DNA of 19,799 bases from a bacterium (lineage in GTDB: Bacteria > SZUA-79 > Acidulodesulfobacterales > Acidulodesulfobacteraceae), in NCBI GenBank assembly GCA_021781285.1, contig JAJXXD010000193.1, forward strand, positions 1 through 19,799, given 5' to 3'. Shown here one piece after another: positions 1 to 7,518 of this stretch. The notes beneath the pieces were generated by a model. That model was not told the origin of the DNA. It made no database searches and worked only from the letters and a program-made list of their open reading frames with translations. Each line of letters begins with the position of its first letter. Position 1 is the first letter of the stretch. The position numbers and the translations under genes were made by a program.

Positions 1-727
1 GAAAAGATGTCTGGGGATTTATTCCTATAAAAATAAAAACGCCCTTAACGGGAACGGTCTTTCTTTCTTTGGTTTTAAGGTTTTCTAAAGTTATCGATTC
101 TACGGTCTTATTGCCGTTTATAGAAATAGGGGAATGTTCCAATTCCATTGTAATGTTCTTTGCGTTATGCAGTTTTTCCTGTATTATTTTTTCGGCCCTG
201 AACTCTTTTCTCCTATGGATTAAAACTACGGATTTAACTATCTTCGTCAAATAGTTGGCTTCTTTTAACGCGGAGTCTCCGCCTCCTATAACTGCGATAT
301 CTTCGTCTTTAAAAAACGGGCCGTCGCAAGTCGCGCAATAAGATACCCCCCTTCCCGTAAATTCTCTTTCGCCGGGAATATTAAGCCTTTTAGGGGAAGC
401 TCCTACCGTTATTATAACGGTCTTTGCCTTATAACTTTCGTTAACGCCCCTAAGGGTTTTATACTGCCCGTTATCGGTTATATCTTTTATTTCGTCGTAT
501 ATAATTTTAAGCCCCAAACCTGCGGCATGCTCTTCAAATTTTTGCATAAGCTCGGCTCCCGAAAGCGATGGGAACCCGGGGTAATTTTCGATATTATCGG
601 TAAGCGCGATCTGTCCGCCTACCGCCATTTTTTCTATTAAAACAATATTAAGACGGGCTCTGAGAGCGTATATTGCGGCAGAAAGTCCGGCAGGTCCGCC
701 GCCGATTATAATTAAATCGTAAACCAT
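1..727 (-). CDS. trxB: Thioredoxin reductase, N-terminal 242 residues (3' end outside window)
   Basis: NADPH-dependent flavoenzyme that reduces thioredoxin in the cytoplasm. Translating the minus strand from the ATG at 727-725 gives the FAD-binding motif GGGPAG (residues 9-14), the redox-active pair in SYCATCDG (C131 and C134), the NADPH-binding GGGDSA (148-153) and HRRKEFRA (171-178). These appear in the order and spacing of bacterial low-molecular-weight TrxB (about 310 residues), so roughly the last 70 residues lie beyond the window. The start is supported by a strong AGGAGG site just upstream (read on minus). A perfect palindrome lies in the predicted leader, and a promoter can be drawn at 802-831. 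Other FAD/NAD reductases of the family, such as ferredoxin-NADP reductases of TrxB type, lack the CxxC, so the TrxB call is firm. Confidence 0.95.
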   Translation of the reverse strand, partial: MVYDLIIIGGGPAGLSAAIYALRARLNIVLIEKMAVGGQIALTDNIENYPGFPSLSGAELMQKFEEHAAGLGLKIIYDEIKDITDNGQYKTLRGVNESYKAKTVIITVGASPKRLNIPGEREFTGRGVSYCATCDGPFFKDEDIAVIGGGDSALKEANYLTKIVKSVVLIHRRKEFRAEKIIQEKLHNAKNITMELEHSPISINGNKTVESITLENLKTKERKTVPVKGVFIFIGINPQTSF

Positions 728-747
728 CCGATTGCCTCCTTACTTAT

Positions 748-787
748 AATAGATAGGGGGCAGATTTAAATCTGCCCCCTATCTATT
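748..787. repeat. Perfect 40-bp palindrome in the predicted trxB leader
   Basis: The left arm 748-767 and right arm 768-787 are exact reverse complements with no unpaired centre. The core is GGGGGCAGATTT followed by its complement. On the minus strand it ends about 20 nt before the trxB ATG and just before its AGGAGG site. No U-run follows, so it is not a standard intrinsic terminator. It could be a leader hairpin, an operator for a dimeric protein, or a member of a dispersed palindrome family; a related core occurs in the groEL terminator at 16234-16272. Confidence 0.75.
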
Positions 788-801
788 TATTATTTATCTA
801 T

Positions 802-831
802 TTTATAGTTTTTATAGTTGTTTTATGTAAA
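802..831 (-). promoter_or_regulatory. Predicted trxB promoter
   Basis: Read on the minus strand: -35 TTTACA (831-826), 18-nt spacer, -10 TATAAA (807-802), 10 of 12 matches to the sigma-70 consensus. Transcription would start near 795 and run straight into the palindrome at 787-748. Predicted from sequence only, in an AT-rich stretch where chance matches are common. Confidence 0.4.
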
Positions 832-846
832 AATGATTATTATAAT
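818..846 (+). promoter_or_regulatory. Predicted promoter of the APC permease gene
   Basis: -35 TTGTTT (818-823), exact 17-nt spacer, consensus -10 TATAAT (841-846). The start would be near 853, giving a leader of about 58 nt. The -35 box lies inside the spacer of the predicted trxB promoter on the other strand, so the two promoters would overlap. The groES promoter in this window has the same TTGTTT / N17 arrangement. Confidence 0.5.
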
Positions 847-910
847 ACATTAAATCACATATATTCTTTTAAATCAAATCGATAAGTAGGTTAAATATAC
901 CCGTTAAATT

Positions 911-2482
911 ATGAAAAAATCCCTGAATCTTCTGCAGCTTACATTTGCTTCGACAAGCGCTATTATAGGCTCGGGATGGCTTTTCGGCATATATGTCAGC
1001 GCAAAAGACGCGGGGCCGGCATCTATATTTTCATGGTTCATAAGCGGATTTGCGATAATGCTGATAGCATTAGTCTATAGCGAACTCGGCGCTATGCTTC
1101 CCGCCGCGGGAGGTCTTGCAAGATACCCGAAATACACTCACGGAGCATTCTTAGGATTTATAACAAGCTGGATATTGATTATAGCCGGTGCCGCCGTCAG
1201 CACTATCGAAACGGAGGCTACCGTTCAATATCTTAATTTTTATATACCGGGTCTTTTTATAAATAAATCGCTCACTCCCGATGGGATAATTTTTGCTTTT
1301 TTTATACTTATCCTTTTCTTTCTGCTTAACCTGTTCGGAGCGAAAATATTTGCCAAAACCAACACATTTCTTACTTATTTTAAAATTTTAATAGTCGCGG
1401 CCGCTGCAGGCGCCCTTATTTATGTTTCGATGAAAAACGGAAACATTAAAAATCTTGAAGGGTATGATTTAATGCCTTACGGATACGGCGGAATTATGAA
1501 AAGCATATCTCTGGGCGGCGTGATATTTTCATACCTCGGTTTCAGGCAGGCTATCGACCTTTCCGGGGAAGCCGAAAATCCGGGAAGAGACGTCCCTATA
1601 GCGACTATACTATCAGTCGTTATAGGAATAGCGGTTTATACCATGCTTGCATTCAGCTTTATAATATCTGTTCCGCAGGTAAAAAACAATTCGTGGGATA
1701 TGCTGAATTTTTCATCTCCTTTCGTAAATCTGCTGAATATGTACGGACTTCCCGCATTTGCTCTCATGGTAATACTTGGGGCGGTTATATCTCCTTTTGC
1801 AACCGGATTGGTATATATGGGCACCACTTCGAGAATAACGTTTGCCATGTCTAAAATGAAATTTCTACCGAAAAGTTTTCATTTAAATTTTAACAGGTAT
1901 GGAACGGCTTATATCTCGTTGATTTTTACATTTATCCTGTCGGCATTGTACCTTCTGCCGTTTCCAAGCTGGCAGTCTTTAGTCGGAATAATCACGTCGG
2001 GAATGGTATTTACTTATATTCTTGGTCCGATAGGGCTGATGACGTTCCGGAAATTAGACCCTGCAAGAAAACGCCCTTTTTATCTGCCTTTTGCAAATAT
2101 TATTGCGTTATCGGCATTTATAATAGGAACGCTTATTATTTACTGGTCAACTTTTGATATTTTATGGAAACTGGGAATAGGAATAGCGGCCGGAATAGTA
2201 CTTTTTATTTTCACGAATTTTAATCGTATTAGACATAAATTTAAACAGACCGTAATACCGGGTATGTGGTTTTTGATGTATATAGCCTCTATTCTAACTA
2301 TATCTTTCCTTGGAAGCAGAAATTTCGGCGGCATAAATGCTATCGAATCGCCATACGATTCGTTAGCCGCAGTTTTAATTGCCGTTTTATTTTATTTCAT
2401 CGCTATTAATGTTTCCATAAGCAAAGAAGAAATGAAAATGATAATAGAAGAAGAGTTCATCGGCGAAGAGTTTGAAATCTGA
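911..2482 (+). CDS. APC-superfamily amino-acid permease
   Basis: Inner-membrane secondary transporter, probably for an amino acid or related amine. The 523-residue product is almost entirely hydrophobic segments, about 12 or more. It opens with the APC signature region around GSGWLFG (residues 20-26) in the first membrane helix, which corresponds to the unwound substrate-binding GxG segment of the family. Further family-like stretches are SELGAMLPAAGG in helix 2 and the region near FRQAIDLSGEAENPGRDVP in the cytoplasmic loop before helix 7. The last 15 or so residues form an acidic cytoplasmic tail (KEEMKMIIEEEFIGEEFEI). The start ATG is the first in frame; its ribosome site is weak. The gene has its own predicted promoter and converges on the CDGSH gene with only 6 nt between stop codons. 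The substrate cannot be read from sequence. Confidence 0.9.
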   Translation: MKKSLNLLQLTFASTSAIIGSGWLFGIYVSAKDAGPASIFSWFISGFAIMLIALVYSELGAMLPAAGGLARYPKYTHGAFLGFITSWILIIAGAAVSTIETEATVQYLNFYIPGLFINKSLTPDGIIFAFFILILFFLLNLFGAKIFAKTNTFLTYFKILIVAAAAGALIYVSMKNGNIKNLEGYDLMPYGYGGIMKSISLGGVIFSYLGFRQAIDLSGEAENPGRDVPIATILSVVIGIAVYTMLAFSFIISVPQVKNNSWDMLNFSSPFVNLLNMYGLPAFALMVILGAVISPFATGLVYMGTTSRITFAMSKMKFLPKSFHLNFNRYGTAYISLIFTFILSALYLLPFPSWQSLVGIITSGMVFTYILGPIGLMTFRKLDPARKRPFYLPFANIIALSAFIIGTLIIYWSTFDILWKLGIGIAAGIVLFIFTNFNRIRHKFKQTVIPGMWFLMYIASILTISFLGSRNFGGINAIESPYDSLAAVLIAVLFYFIAINVSISKEEMKMIIEEEFIGEEFEI

Positions 2483-2488
2483 ATAAAC

Positions 2489-2677
2489 TTATTTATTATC
2501 CGAATTTTCAGTTTGACCGCCGTTCGATTCCGTATTTACACTCGCCTGTTCATCGCACCCGTGTCTGCCGTCGCAGTAAGGGTATCTTTTAGACAAACCG
2601 CATTTACAATAATATAGCGGTCTCTCTTTGACTTTGGATTTTAGTTTAGTTAAATCTACTTTATTCATATTTTTCAT
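2489..2677 (-). CDS. Small CDGSH-type iron-sulfur protein
   Basis: A 62-residue protein with one CDGSH-family cluster motif: C24-x-C26 followed by YC35-D36-G37-R38-H39. This gives the three cysteines and one histidine that bind a [2Fe-2S] cluster in mitoNEET-type proteins. The usual serine of CDGSH is arginine here. A basic N-terminus (VDLTKLKSKVKERP) precedes the motif, and a polar, acidic, probably disordered tail follows. The ATG overlaps the TGA of the upstream MFS gene (ATGA), so translation is probably coupled. A second ATG at codon 4 is an alternative start. Proteins of this class are linked to electron transfer or iron and redox handling; the exact role in bacteria is not established. 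Confidence 0.85.
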   Translation of the reverse strand: MKNMNKVDLTKLKSKVKERPLYYCKCGLSKRYPYCDGRHGCDEQASVNTESNGGQTENSDNK

Positions 2678-3831
2678 TTTTTAATTCTCATTATCAATAG
2701 ATAGCAAATTAAAGAAGAAATAATTAAAATTACGGGGATAAAACCGTAATAACTATTATACAATAAACCGGCTATGCTTCCGCCGAAAAAACTTCCCGAA
2801 AATTGCAGGGTATTGTAAACTCCCATTGAAGTTCCGACCAGAGATTTATCCGATGAGGACGCTACCAAGGAAGGCATTATAGGCTCCGTAATAGAAAAAC
2901 CGGTAAAAAAAAGTATTCCGCCGATAATAATAACAGGCAGAGCGTAACCGCCCGAATGGGAAAACATAAAAATGCTTGAAATGCCCATTAATACAAAACT
3001 AAGTTTTAAAAGATGTACTTCGTATCCCATATCGGCTTTCTTTGAAGCCTTCATCATAGCGAAAAGCGAAAAAACGACCATAGGGATTAAAACCTTGTAA
3101 TAATACCCCGTTCCGAGTTCGTTTTTAACTATCAACGGCATGCCGAAGAAGAAAACGGTCATAAAAAAAGACAATAGGAAACCCTGAACGGAAAGATTTG
3201 CAAGGGTTTTATTTTTTAGAACGACAGCCGCGTCTTTGAAAGAAACCTCTATTTCCTTTAGCATTTCTTTGCTTTTAGGCTCTTCCACCCAGACAAGAAT
3301 TAAGACAGCCGAAATTATCCCGAGAACGCCCGAAACGTAAAATAAGAAAGGGTAACCGAAATAATATGAAAGAAGTGGTCCCGCGACTATTCCTACGACA
3401 AAACTAAGTCCTATCGGTATGCCGAGAAATGCCATCGCTTTTGCCCTGTCGCTCTCGGAAACGGTATCGGACACTAAAGCGAATGCCACTGAGCTTTCGG
3501 CGGCGACCCCCTGAAGGAACCTTAGGGAAATAAGCTCGTAAATATTGGAAGAAAATCCTATTATAAACGTTAACGCGCCGAATAACAGCATACCGAAAAA
3601 TAGAACGTTTTTTCTTCCGATTTTATCCGAAAGATAGCCGAAAGGAATCTGGAATATTGCTCTCGACAGTCCGTAAATCCCGAATGCGATTCCGATTAAA
3701 ATAAAATTTGACGAGAATTTTTTAGCAAAAAGAACAAAGACGGGCAGAACAAGAAATACCGCCAACATCCTTAAACCTACCACCGAACTCATTGCCGCGA
3801 TAGTTTTTTTTTGCGTTTTGTTAAAAGCCAT
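2674..3831 (-). CDS. MFS transporter, DHA1-like drug/metabolite efflux type
   Basis: A 385-residue, highly hydrophobic protein with the length and segment pattern of a 12-helix major facilitator. Motif A is clear in the loop between helices 2 and 3: GYLSDKIGRK (residues 65-74). This loop motif and the overall length fit proton-driven efflux carriers (DHA1 family), but the substrate cannot be told. The start ATG at 3831 has a good AAGGAAG site about 10 nt upstream. The gene follows uppS by 19 nt and overlaps the CDGSH gene by 4 nt, so the three genes are probably one transcript. Confidence 0.88.
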   Translation of the reverse strand: MAFNKTQKKTIAAMSSVVGLRMLAVFLVLPVFVLFAKKFSSNFILIGIAFGIYGLSRAIFQIPFGYLSDKIGRKNVLFFGMLLFGALTFIIGFSSNIYELISLRFLQGVAAESSVAFALVSDTVSESDRAKAMAFLGIPIGLSFVVGIVAGPLLSYYFGYPFLFYVSGVLGIISAVLILVWVEEPKSKEMLKEIEVSFKDAAVVLKNKTLANLSVQGFLLSFFMTVFFFGMPLIVKNELGTGYYYKVLIPMVVFSLFAMMKASKKADMGYEVHLLKLSFVLMGISSIFMFSHSGGYALPVIIIGGILFFTGFSITEPIMPSLVASSSDKSLVGTSMGVYNTLQFSGSFFGGSIAGLLYNSYYGFIPVILIISSLICYLLIMRIKK

Positions 3832-3850
3832 ACATGCATCCTTCCTTAAA

Positions 3851-4705
3851 TCACTTCCCCGCCCTGATATGGCGCGATTGATAGCTTCTTATCGCTCTTA
3901 GAAAATCAATCTCCCTAAACTCCGGCCAATATGCGTCGCAAAAATAAAACTCGGAGTAGGCGCTCTGCCACAAAAGAAAGCCCGAAAGCCTAACCTCGCC
4001 GCTCGTCCTGATGATTAAATCAGGGTCGGGAGAATCTTTTGCGTAAAGATATTTAGATATATTTTCGACGGTAATGATATTGGATAAATAATAGTAATCT
4101 TCGGAATTGGAGGCGTAATTATTAATTTTATCTTCGTCTATCCCCGAAATATTTTTTGCGTAATTCAACCTTGAAACATCCGAAATATTGTCGGAAATAA
4201 ACTTTATAAGGGCATCGCATATCTCCTGCCGCCCTCCGTATCCCAAGGCGATATAAAGCCTGAGATTGGAGTAATCTTTTGTTTTCTCCTCCAGCTTATT
4301 TATTGCGGACATCAGGTCATTCGGAAGAAGTTCTCTTTTCCCGATAACCGAAATCCTTATTTTATTTTCGTTGATAAATTTTGAATCTATATAATACTCA
4401 AGCTGGGATTTTATGATTTCAAATAAATGCTCTACTTCGTCTTTGCTCCTTTTAAAATTATCGGTAGAAAGAGCCCAAACCGTCACTATTTTAATGTCTA
4501 ATTCGATGCACCATGATAAAACCTCGTCAAGTTTATCCGCCCCTTTTTTGTGTCCCTTCGAAATATTATCAAACCCGTATTTCTCCGCATACCTTCTATT
4601 TCCGTCAAGAATAATCCCGATATGCCCGGGAATTTTTTTATGCGAAATATCCTTTTTAAGCCTTTTTTCGTAATAATAATATAATAATTTTTTTATAAAT
4701 GCCAT
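3851..4705 (-). CDS. uppS: Polyprenyl (undecaprenyl) diphosphate synthase, archaeal-like cis-prenyltransferase
   Basis: Cis-prenyltransferase that builds the C50-C55 lipid carrier for cell-wall and glycan synthesis from FPP and IPP. Family motifs are present: HIGIILDGNRRYAEKYG with catalytic D34, GHKKGADKL, WALSTDNFKRSKDEVEHL, LYIALGYGGRQE, and the C-terminal DPDLIIRTSGE...SGFLLWQSAYSEFYFCDAYWPEF. The forms DGNRRYA and IRTSGE-R-SGFLLWQS resemble archaeal enzymes more than the usual bacterial DGNGRWA and IRTGGE-R-SNFLLWQ. I chose the ATG at 4705 (284 residues) because it has an AGGAAA site a few bases upstream. The longer frame would begin with a TTG at 4744 and add 13 unconserved residues. 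About 50 residues before the DPDLIIRT motif form a variable insert. First gene of the run with the MFS and CDGSH genes. Confidence 0.92.
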   Translation of the reverse strand: MAFIKKLLYYYYEKRLKKDISHKKIPGHIGIILDGNRRYAEKYGFDNISKGHKKGADKLDEVLSWCIELDIKIVTVWALSTDNFKRSKDEVEHLFEIIKSQLEYYIDSKFINENKIRISVIGKRELLPNDLMSAINKLEEKTKDYSNLRLYIALGYGGRQEICDALIKFISDNISDVSRLNYAKNISGIDEDKINNYASNSEDYYYLSNIITVENISKYLYAKDSPDPDLIIRTSGEVRLSGFLLWQSAYSEFYFCDAYWPEFREIDFLRAIRSYQSRHIRAGK

Positions 4706-4798
4706 TGTTTCCTGTGCTATAATCAAACTATAACAATTGCGCAATACTTAAATTTGAATGCTTTTTTATTTTTTAATATAGCATATTTTACTAAATTT

Positions 4799-4827
4799 TT
4801 GAACCAGCGCCGTTGAAAACCTATAAT
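4799..4827 (+). promoter_or_regulatory. Predicted promoter of the alpha/beta hydrolase gene (near-leaderless)
   Basis: -35 TTGAAC (4799-4804), exact 17-nt spacer, consensus -10 TATAAT (4822-4827). The ATG begins 6 nt after the -10 box, where the transcription start itself would be expected. No ribosome-binding site lies before the ATG. If the promoter is real, the mRNA is leaderless. Confidence 0.5.
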
Positions 4828-4832
4828 TATCT

Positions 4833-5639
4833 ATGTCTTATATTGAATTAAACGACATCGGAATTTTCTATATACTGCATAAATCGACGGCAGAGAAAAC
4901 CGGATCCGTTATCCTGATTCACGGTGCCGGCGGAAATCATCTTTCAATGCTTTCGGTTTTCAACCATATAAAAAAAAAATACGGCAGAATTTTTGACATA
5001 CTGGTTCTAGACCTTCCCTCCCATTTCAGGTCTGCCGCGCATGGACGAGAAAATCCAGCTGACGGCATAACTTATTATGCCGAAACCATAAACGCTCTTT
5101 CGTCAAAACTTTTTGGAGAAGGTAAAAATTATATTTTAATAGGACATTCGATGGGAGCGCAGGTATGCATTAAATGCGCGTCTCTATTCCCCGGCAACGT
5201 AGAAAAAGCCATGCTTATCGCCGGATGCCATAATACTTATATAAGCGATAGTTTCATAAAAAGTTTGGAAAGTTCGTTTGACAGAACGATTATACTTTTT
5301 TTAAAAGATGCGCTTGCGTCAAAAGATAAAAGCATTTTAAATAACGCTTTAATAGATATAAAAAGAACTCCCCGTCAAACCGTAATAAACGATTTTAAAT
5401 ATTCTCAATATTATAGCGGACATTGCGAGGACGATTTAAATATTATTAACCGCCGCAAAATCCCTTTTAATCTTATATATTCTAAAAAAGATTTAATTAT
5501 GCAGGATAAATGCATGAAAGAATTGCATAAAAAATTAGCCGGTTCCGTCATCCGTGAGATTCCAGCCAAAAACCATATCGATTTTCTATACGAAAATTAT
5601 CCGATGGAAAAGGAAATCGATAAATTTTTATTGACATAA
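4833..5639 (+). CDS. Alpha/beta-hydrolase fold protein
   Basis: Cytoplasmic serine hydrolase of 268 residues with no signal peptide. Visible family features in order: oxyanion-hole strand and loop VILIHGAGG (residues 26-34), the nucleophile elbow GHSMG with S106, a likely acid at about D220 (YSKKDLIMQ) and the catalytic histidine at about H248 (AKNHIDFLY). This is the full triad order of esterases, lipases and C-C bond hydrolases; the substrate cannot be deduced. The start must be close to 4833 because the next methionine (residue 39) would remove the oxyanion loop. The gene diverges from uppS (127 nt between start codons) and precedes aspS by 77 nt. Confidence 0.85.
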   Translation: MSYIELNDIGIFYILHKSTAEKTGSVILIHGAGGNHLSMLSVFNHIKKKYGRIFDILVLDLPSHFRSAAHGRENPADGITYYAETINALSSKLFGEGKNYILIGHSMGAQVCIKCASLFPGNVEKAMLIAGCHNTYISDSFIKSLESSFDRTIILFLKDALASKDKSILNNALIDIKRTPRQTVINDFKYSQYYSGHCEDDLNIINRRKIPFNLIYSKKDLIMQDKCMKELHKKLAGSVIREIPAKNHIDFLYENYPMEKEIDKFLLT

Positions 5640-5666
5640 GCATAGCTAAAATTATAAACTTTAAAA

Positions 5667-5695
5667 TTGAATTAAAAATCCAACCATTTTAAAAA
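5667..5695 (+). promoter_or_regulatory. Weak candidate promoter before aspS
   Basis: TTGAAT (5667-5672), 17-nt spacer, TAAAAA (5690-5695). Only moderate agreement with consensus in an AT-rich gap. aspS may instead be read from the hydrolase promoter. A GGGGA about 12 nt before the aspS ATG may act as its ribosome site. Confidence 0.25.
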
Positions 5696-5716
5696 TTTGG
5701 GGAAACATTATAAAAA

Positions 5717-7501
5717 ATGCGAACGTTATGCGAAGAGATTAGCGAATCCGATACCGGTAAAGAGTTTACATTTAAAGGATGGGTTATGCACTACCGCGAC
5801 CACGGCGGATTAATCTTCATTGATTTAAGGGATTATTCCGGCATACTCCAGATAGTTTTCGACGAAAATATAGATAACGAATCTTTTAAAATTGCTAAAA
5901 AATTAAAAAACGAATATGTCGTTTCTATCGCCGGAACTGTAAGAAAAAGACCGGAGGGAACGACAAACGCAGGTTTAAAAACCGGCGGCATAGAACTTCT
6001 TGCAAAATCCGTCCAGATTCTTAACGCCTGTGAAACTCTGCCGTTTCAGATTGACGAAGAGGCCGAAGTTAACGAATTTACGAGACTAAAATACAGGTAT
6101 TTGGATTTAAGAAGTAAAAGGTTAAAGGATAATTTAATATTCAGGTCTAAGTTTACTTATCTGATTAGAGAGTTTTTAAACAACAAAGGTTTTTTCGATA
6201 TAGAAACGCCTTTTTTAACGAAAAGCACGCCTGAAGGCTCAAGAGACTTCTTGGTGCCTTCCAGACTAAATCACGGTCATTTCTTTGCCCTTCCGCAATC
6301 TCCTCAACTTTTTAAACAAATCCTTATGGTCAGCGGATTCGAAAGATACTATCAGATAGTCAGGTGTTTCAGGGACGAGGATTTGAGAGCGGATAGACAG
6401 CCTGAATTTACCCAGCTCGATATGGAAATGTCTTTTGTGGAAATCGAAGACGTTATGTCCGTTACGGAAGAATTGTTTGCTTTGATATTTAATAAACTAT
6501 TGGGTATAGAATTAAAAAGACCTTTTAAAGTATTGGATTACGACGAAGCAATGGATAAATACGGCAGCGATAAACCGGATACGAGATTCGGACTGATTAT
6601 TAATAATTTAACCGATGTTTTTGCCGGTTCCCAGTTAAACGTGTTTAAAGATAATATTCAAAAAGGCGGGGTCGTTAAAGCCGTCTGTCTGCCCGACGGT
6701 TCCAATCTCCTTTCGAGAAAAGATATAGACGAGCTTTTAAGCGTAGTAAAAGATTTTGGCGCAAAGGGTCTTGCATGGACTAAAGTAGGGGAAAACGGTC
6801 TCTTTGAAGGTGGAATTTCAAAATTCATATCCGACGATGAAAGAAATAAGGCTGTTGCAAGACTGGAAGCAAAAAGCGGAGATATCATTTTTTACCAGTC
6901 TGATTCAAAAAAAACTGCTGAAAACGTCCTCGGAAGATTAAGGCTTTACCTCGCAAAAAAATACCGCCTTATCCCCGAAGGCAGATTTGACCTCTTATGG
7001 GTCGTCAATTTCCCTTTATTTGAATATTCAGAAGAAGAAAAAAGGATTGTTTCCGTTCACCACCCTTTTACTTCTCCCGCCAAAAAAGACTTGGGCATAC
7101 TCGAGAAAGAACCTCTTTCCGTTAAATCCGACAGCTACGACCTTGTGCTCAACGGAGAGGAAATAGGCGGCGGCAGTATCAGAATCCATGATCCTGAACT
7201 GCAGGGTAAAATTTTTGAAATTCTTTCTATATCGCCGGAAGACGCAAAACTTAAATTCGGATTTCTTTTAGATGCGTTAGGTTTCGGAGCTCCCCCCCAC
7301 GGCGGCATAGCCTTCGGAGTGGATAGAATATTAATGATTCTAAGGAATGAAAGTTCCATCAGGGATGTAATAGCTTTTCCTAAAACCCAGAAAGCCTATT
7401 GTCCGTTATCGGATGCTCCTTCCGCCGTAAAAGACGTTCAACTTAAAGAACTTGGAATAAAATTGCGGGAAACCGCCGGTAAAAATATAAAATCTGAATA
7501 A
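5717..7501 (+). CDS. aspS: Aspartyl-tRNA synthetase, probably non-discriminating
   Basis: Charges tRNA(Asp) with aspartate and, in the non-discriminating form, also tRNA(Asn), which GatCAB then amidates. The 594 residues match the bacterial AspRS length. The layout is an N-terminal OB-fold anticodon domain (about 1-110), class II motif 1 near 155-185 (KGFFDIETPFLTKSTPEGSR), motif 2 near 210-240 (GFERYYQIVRCFRDEDLRADRQPEF), the GAD insert in the middle, and motif 3 at 530-541 (GIAFGVDRILMI). H29 in RDHGG and G81 in KRPEGT occupy the positions (H31 and G82 of Pseudomonas aeruginosa AspRS, as I recall them) that separate non-discriminating from discriminating enzymes; E. coli has leucine and lysine there. 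The next gene starts 17 nt after the stop. Confidence 0.97.
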   Translation: MRTLCEEISESDTGKEFTFKGWVMHYRDHGGLIFIDLRDYSGILQIVFDENIDNESFKIAKKLKNEYVVSIAGTVRKRPEGTTNAGLKTGGIELLAKSVQILNACETLPFQIDEEAEVNEFTRLKYRYLDLRSKRLKDNLIFRSKFTYLIREFLNNKGFFDIETPFLTKSTPEGSRDFLVPSRLNHGHFFALPQSPQLFKQILMVSGFERYYQIVRCFRDEDLRADRQPEFTQLDMEMSFVEIEDVMSVTEELFALIFNKLLGIELKRPFKVLDYDEAMDKYGSDKPDTRFGLIINNLTDVFAGSQLNVFKDNIQKGGVVKAVCLPDGSNLLSRKDIDELLSVVKDFGAKGLAWTKVGENGLFEGGISKFISDDERNKAVARLEAKSGDIIFYQSDSKKTAENVLGRLRLYLAKKYRLIPEGRFDLLWVVNFPLFEYSEEEKRIVSVHHPFTSPAKKDLGILEKEPLSVKSDSYDLVLNGEEIGGGSIRIHDPELQGKIFEILSISPEDAKLKFGFLLDALGFGAPPHGGIAFGVDRILMILRNESSIRDVIAFPKTQKAYCPLSDAPSAVKDVQLKELGIKLRETAGKNIKSE

Positions 7502-7518
7502 AACGGGGGGGTATTAAA

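Noticed and set aside
69..254. Small plus-strand open frame
   Set aside because: It lies wholly inside trxB on the opposite strand, has no ribosome site and no recognisable domain.
840..854. Per-box-like half site over the -10 box of the permease promoter
   Set aside because: Only 10 of 14 matches in a nearly pure A/T stretch; the match is largely the TATAAT box itself.
4706..4744. Longer start of uppS at TTG 4744
   Set aside because: The ATG at 4705 has an AGGAAA site at good spacing; the extra 13 residues do not resemble the family.
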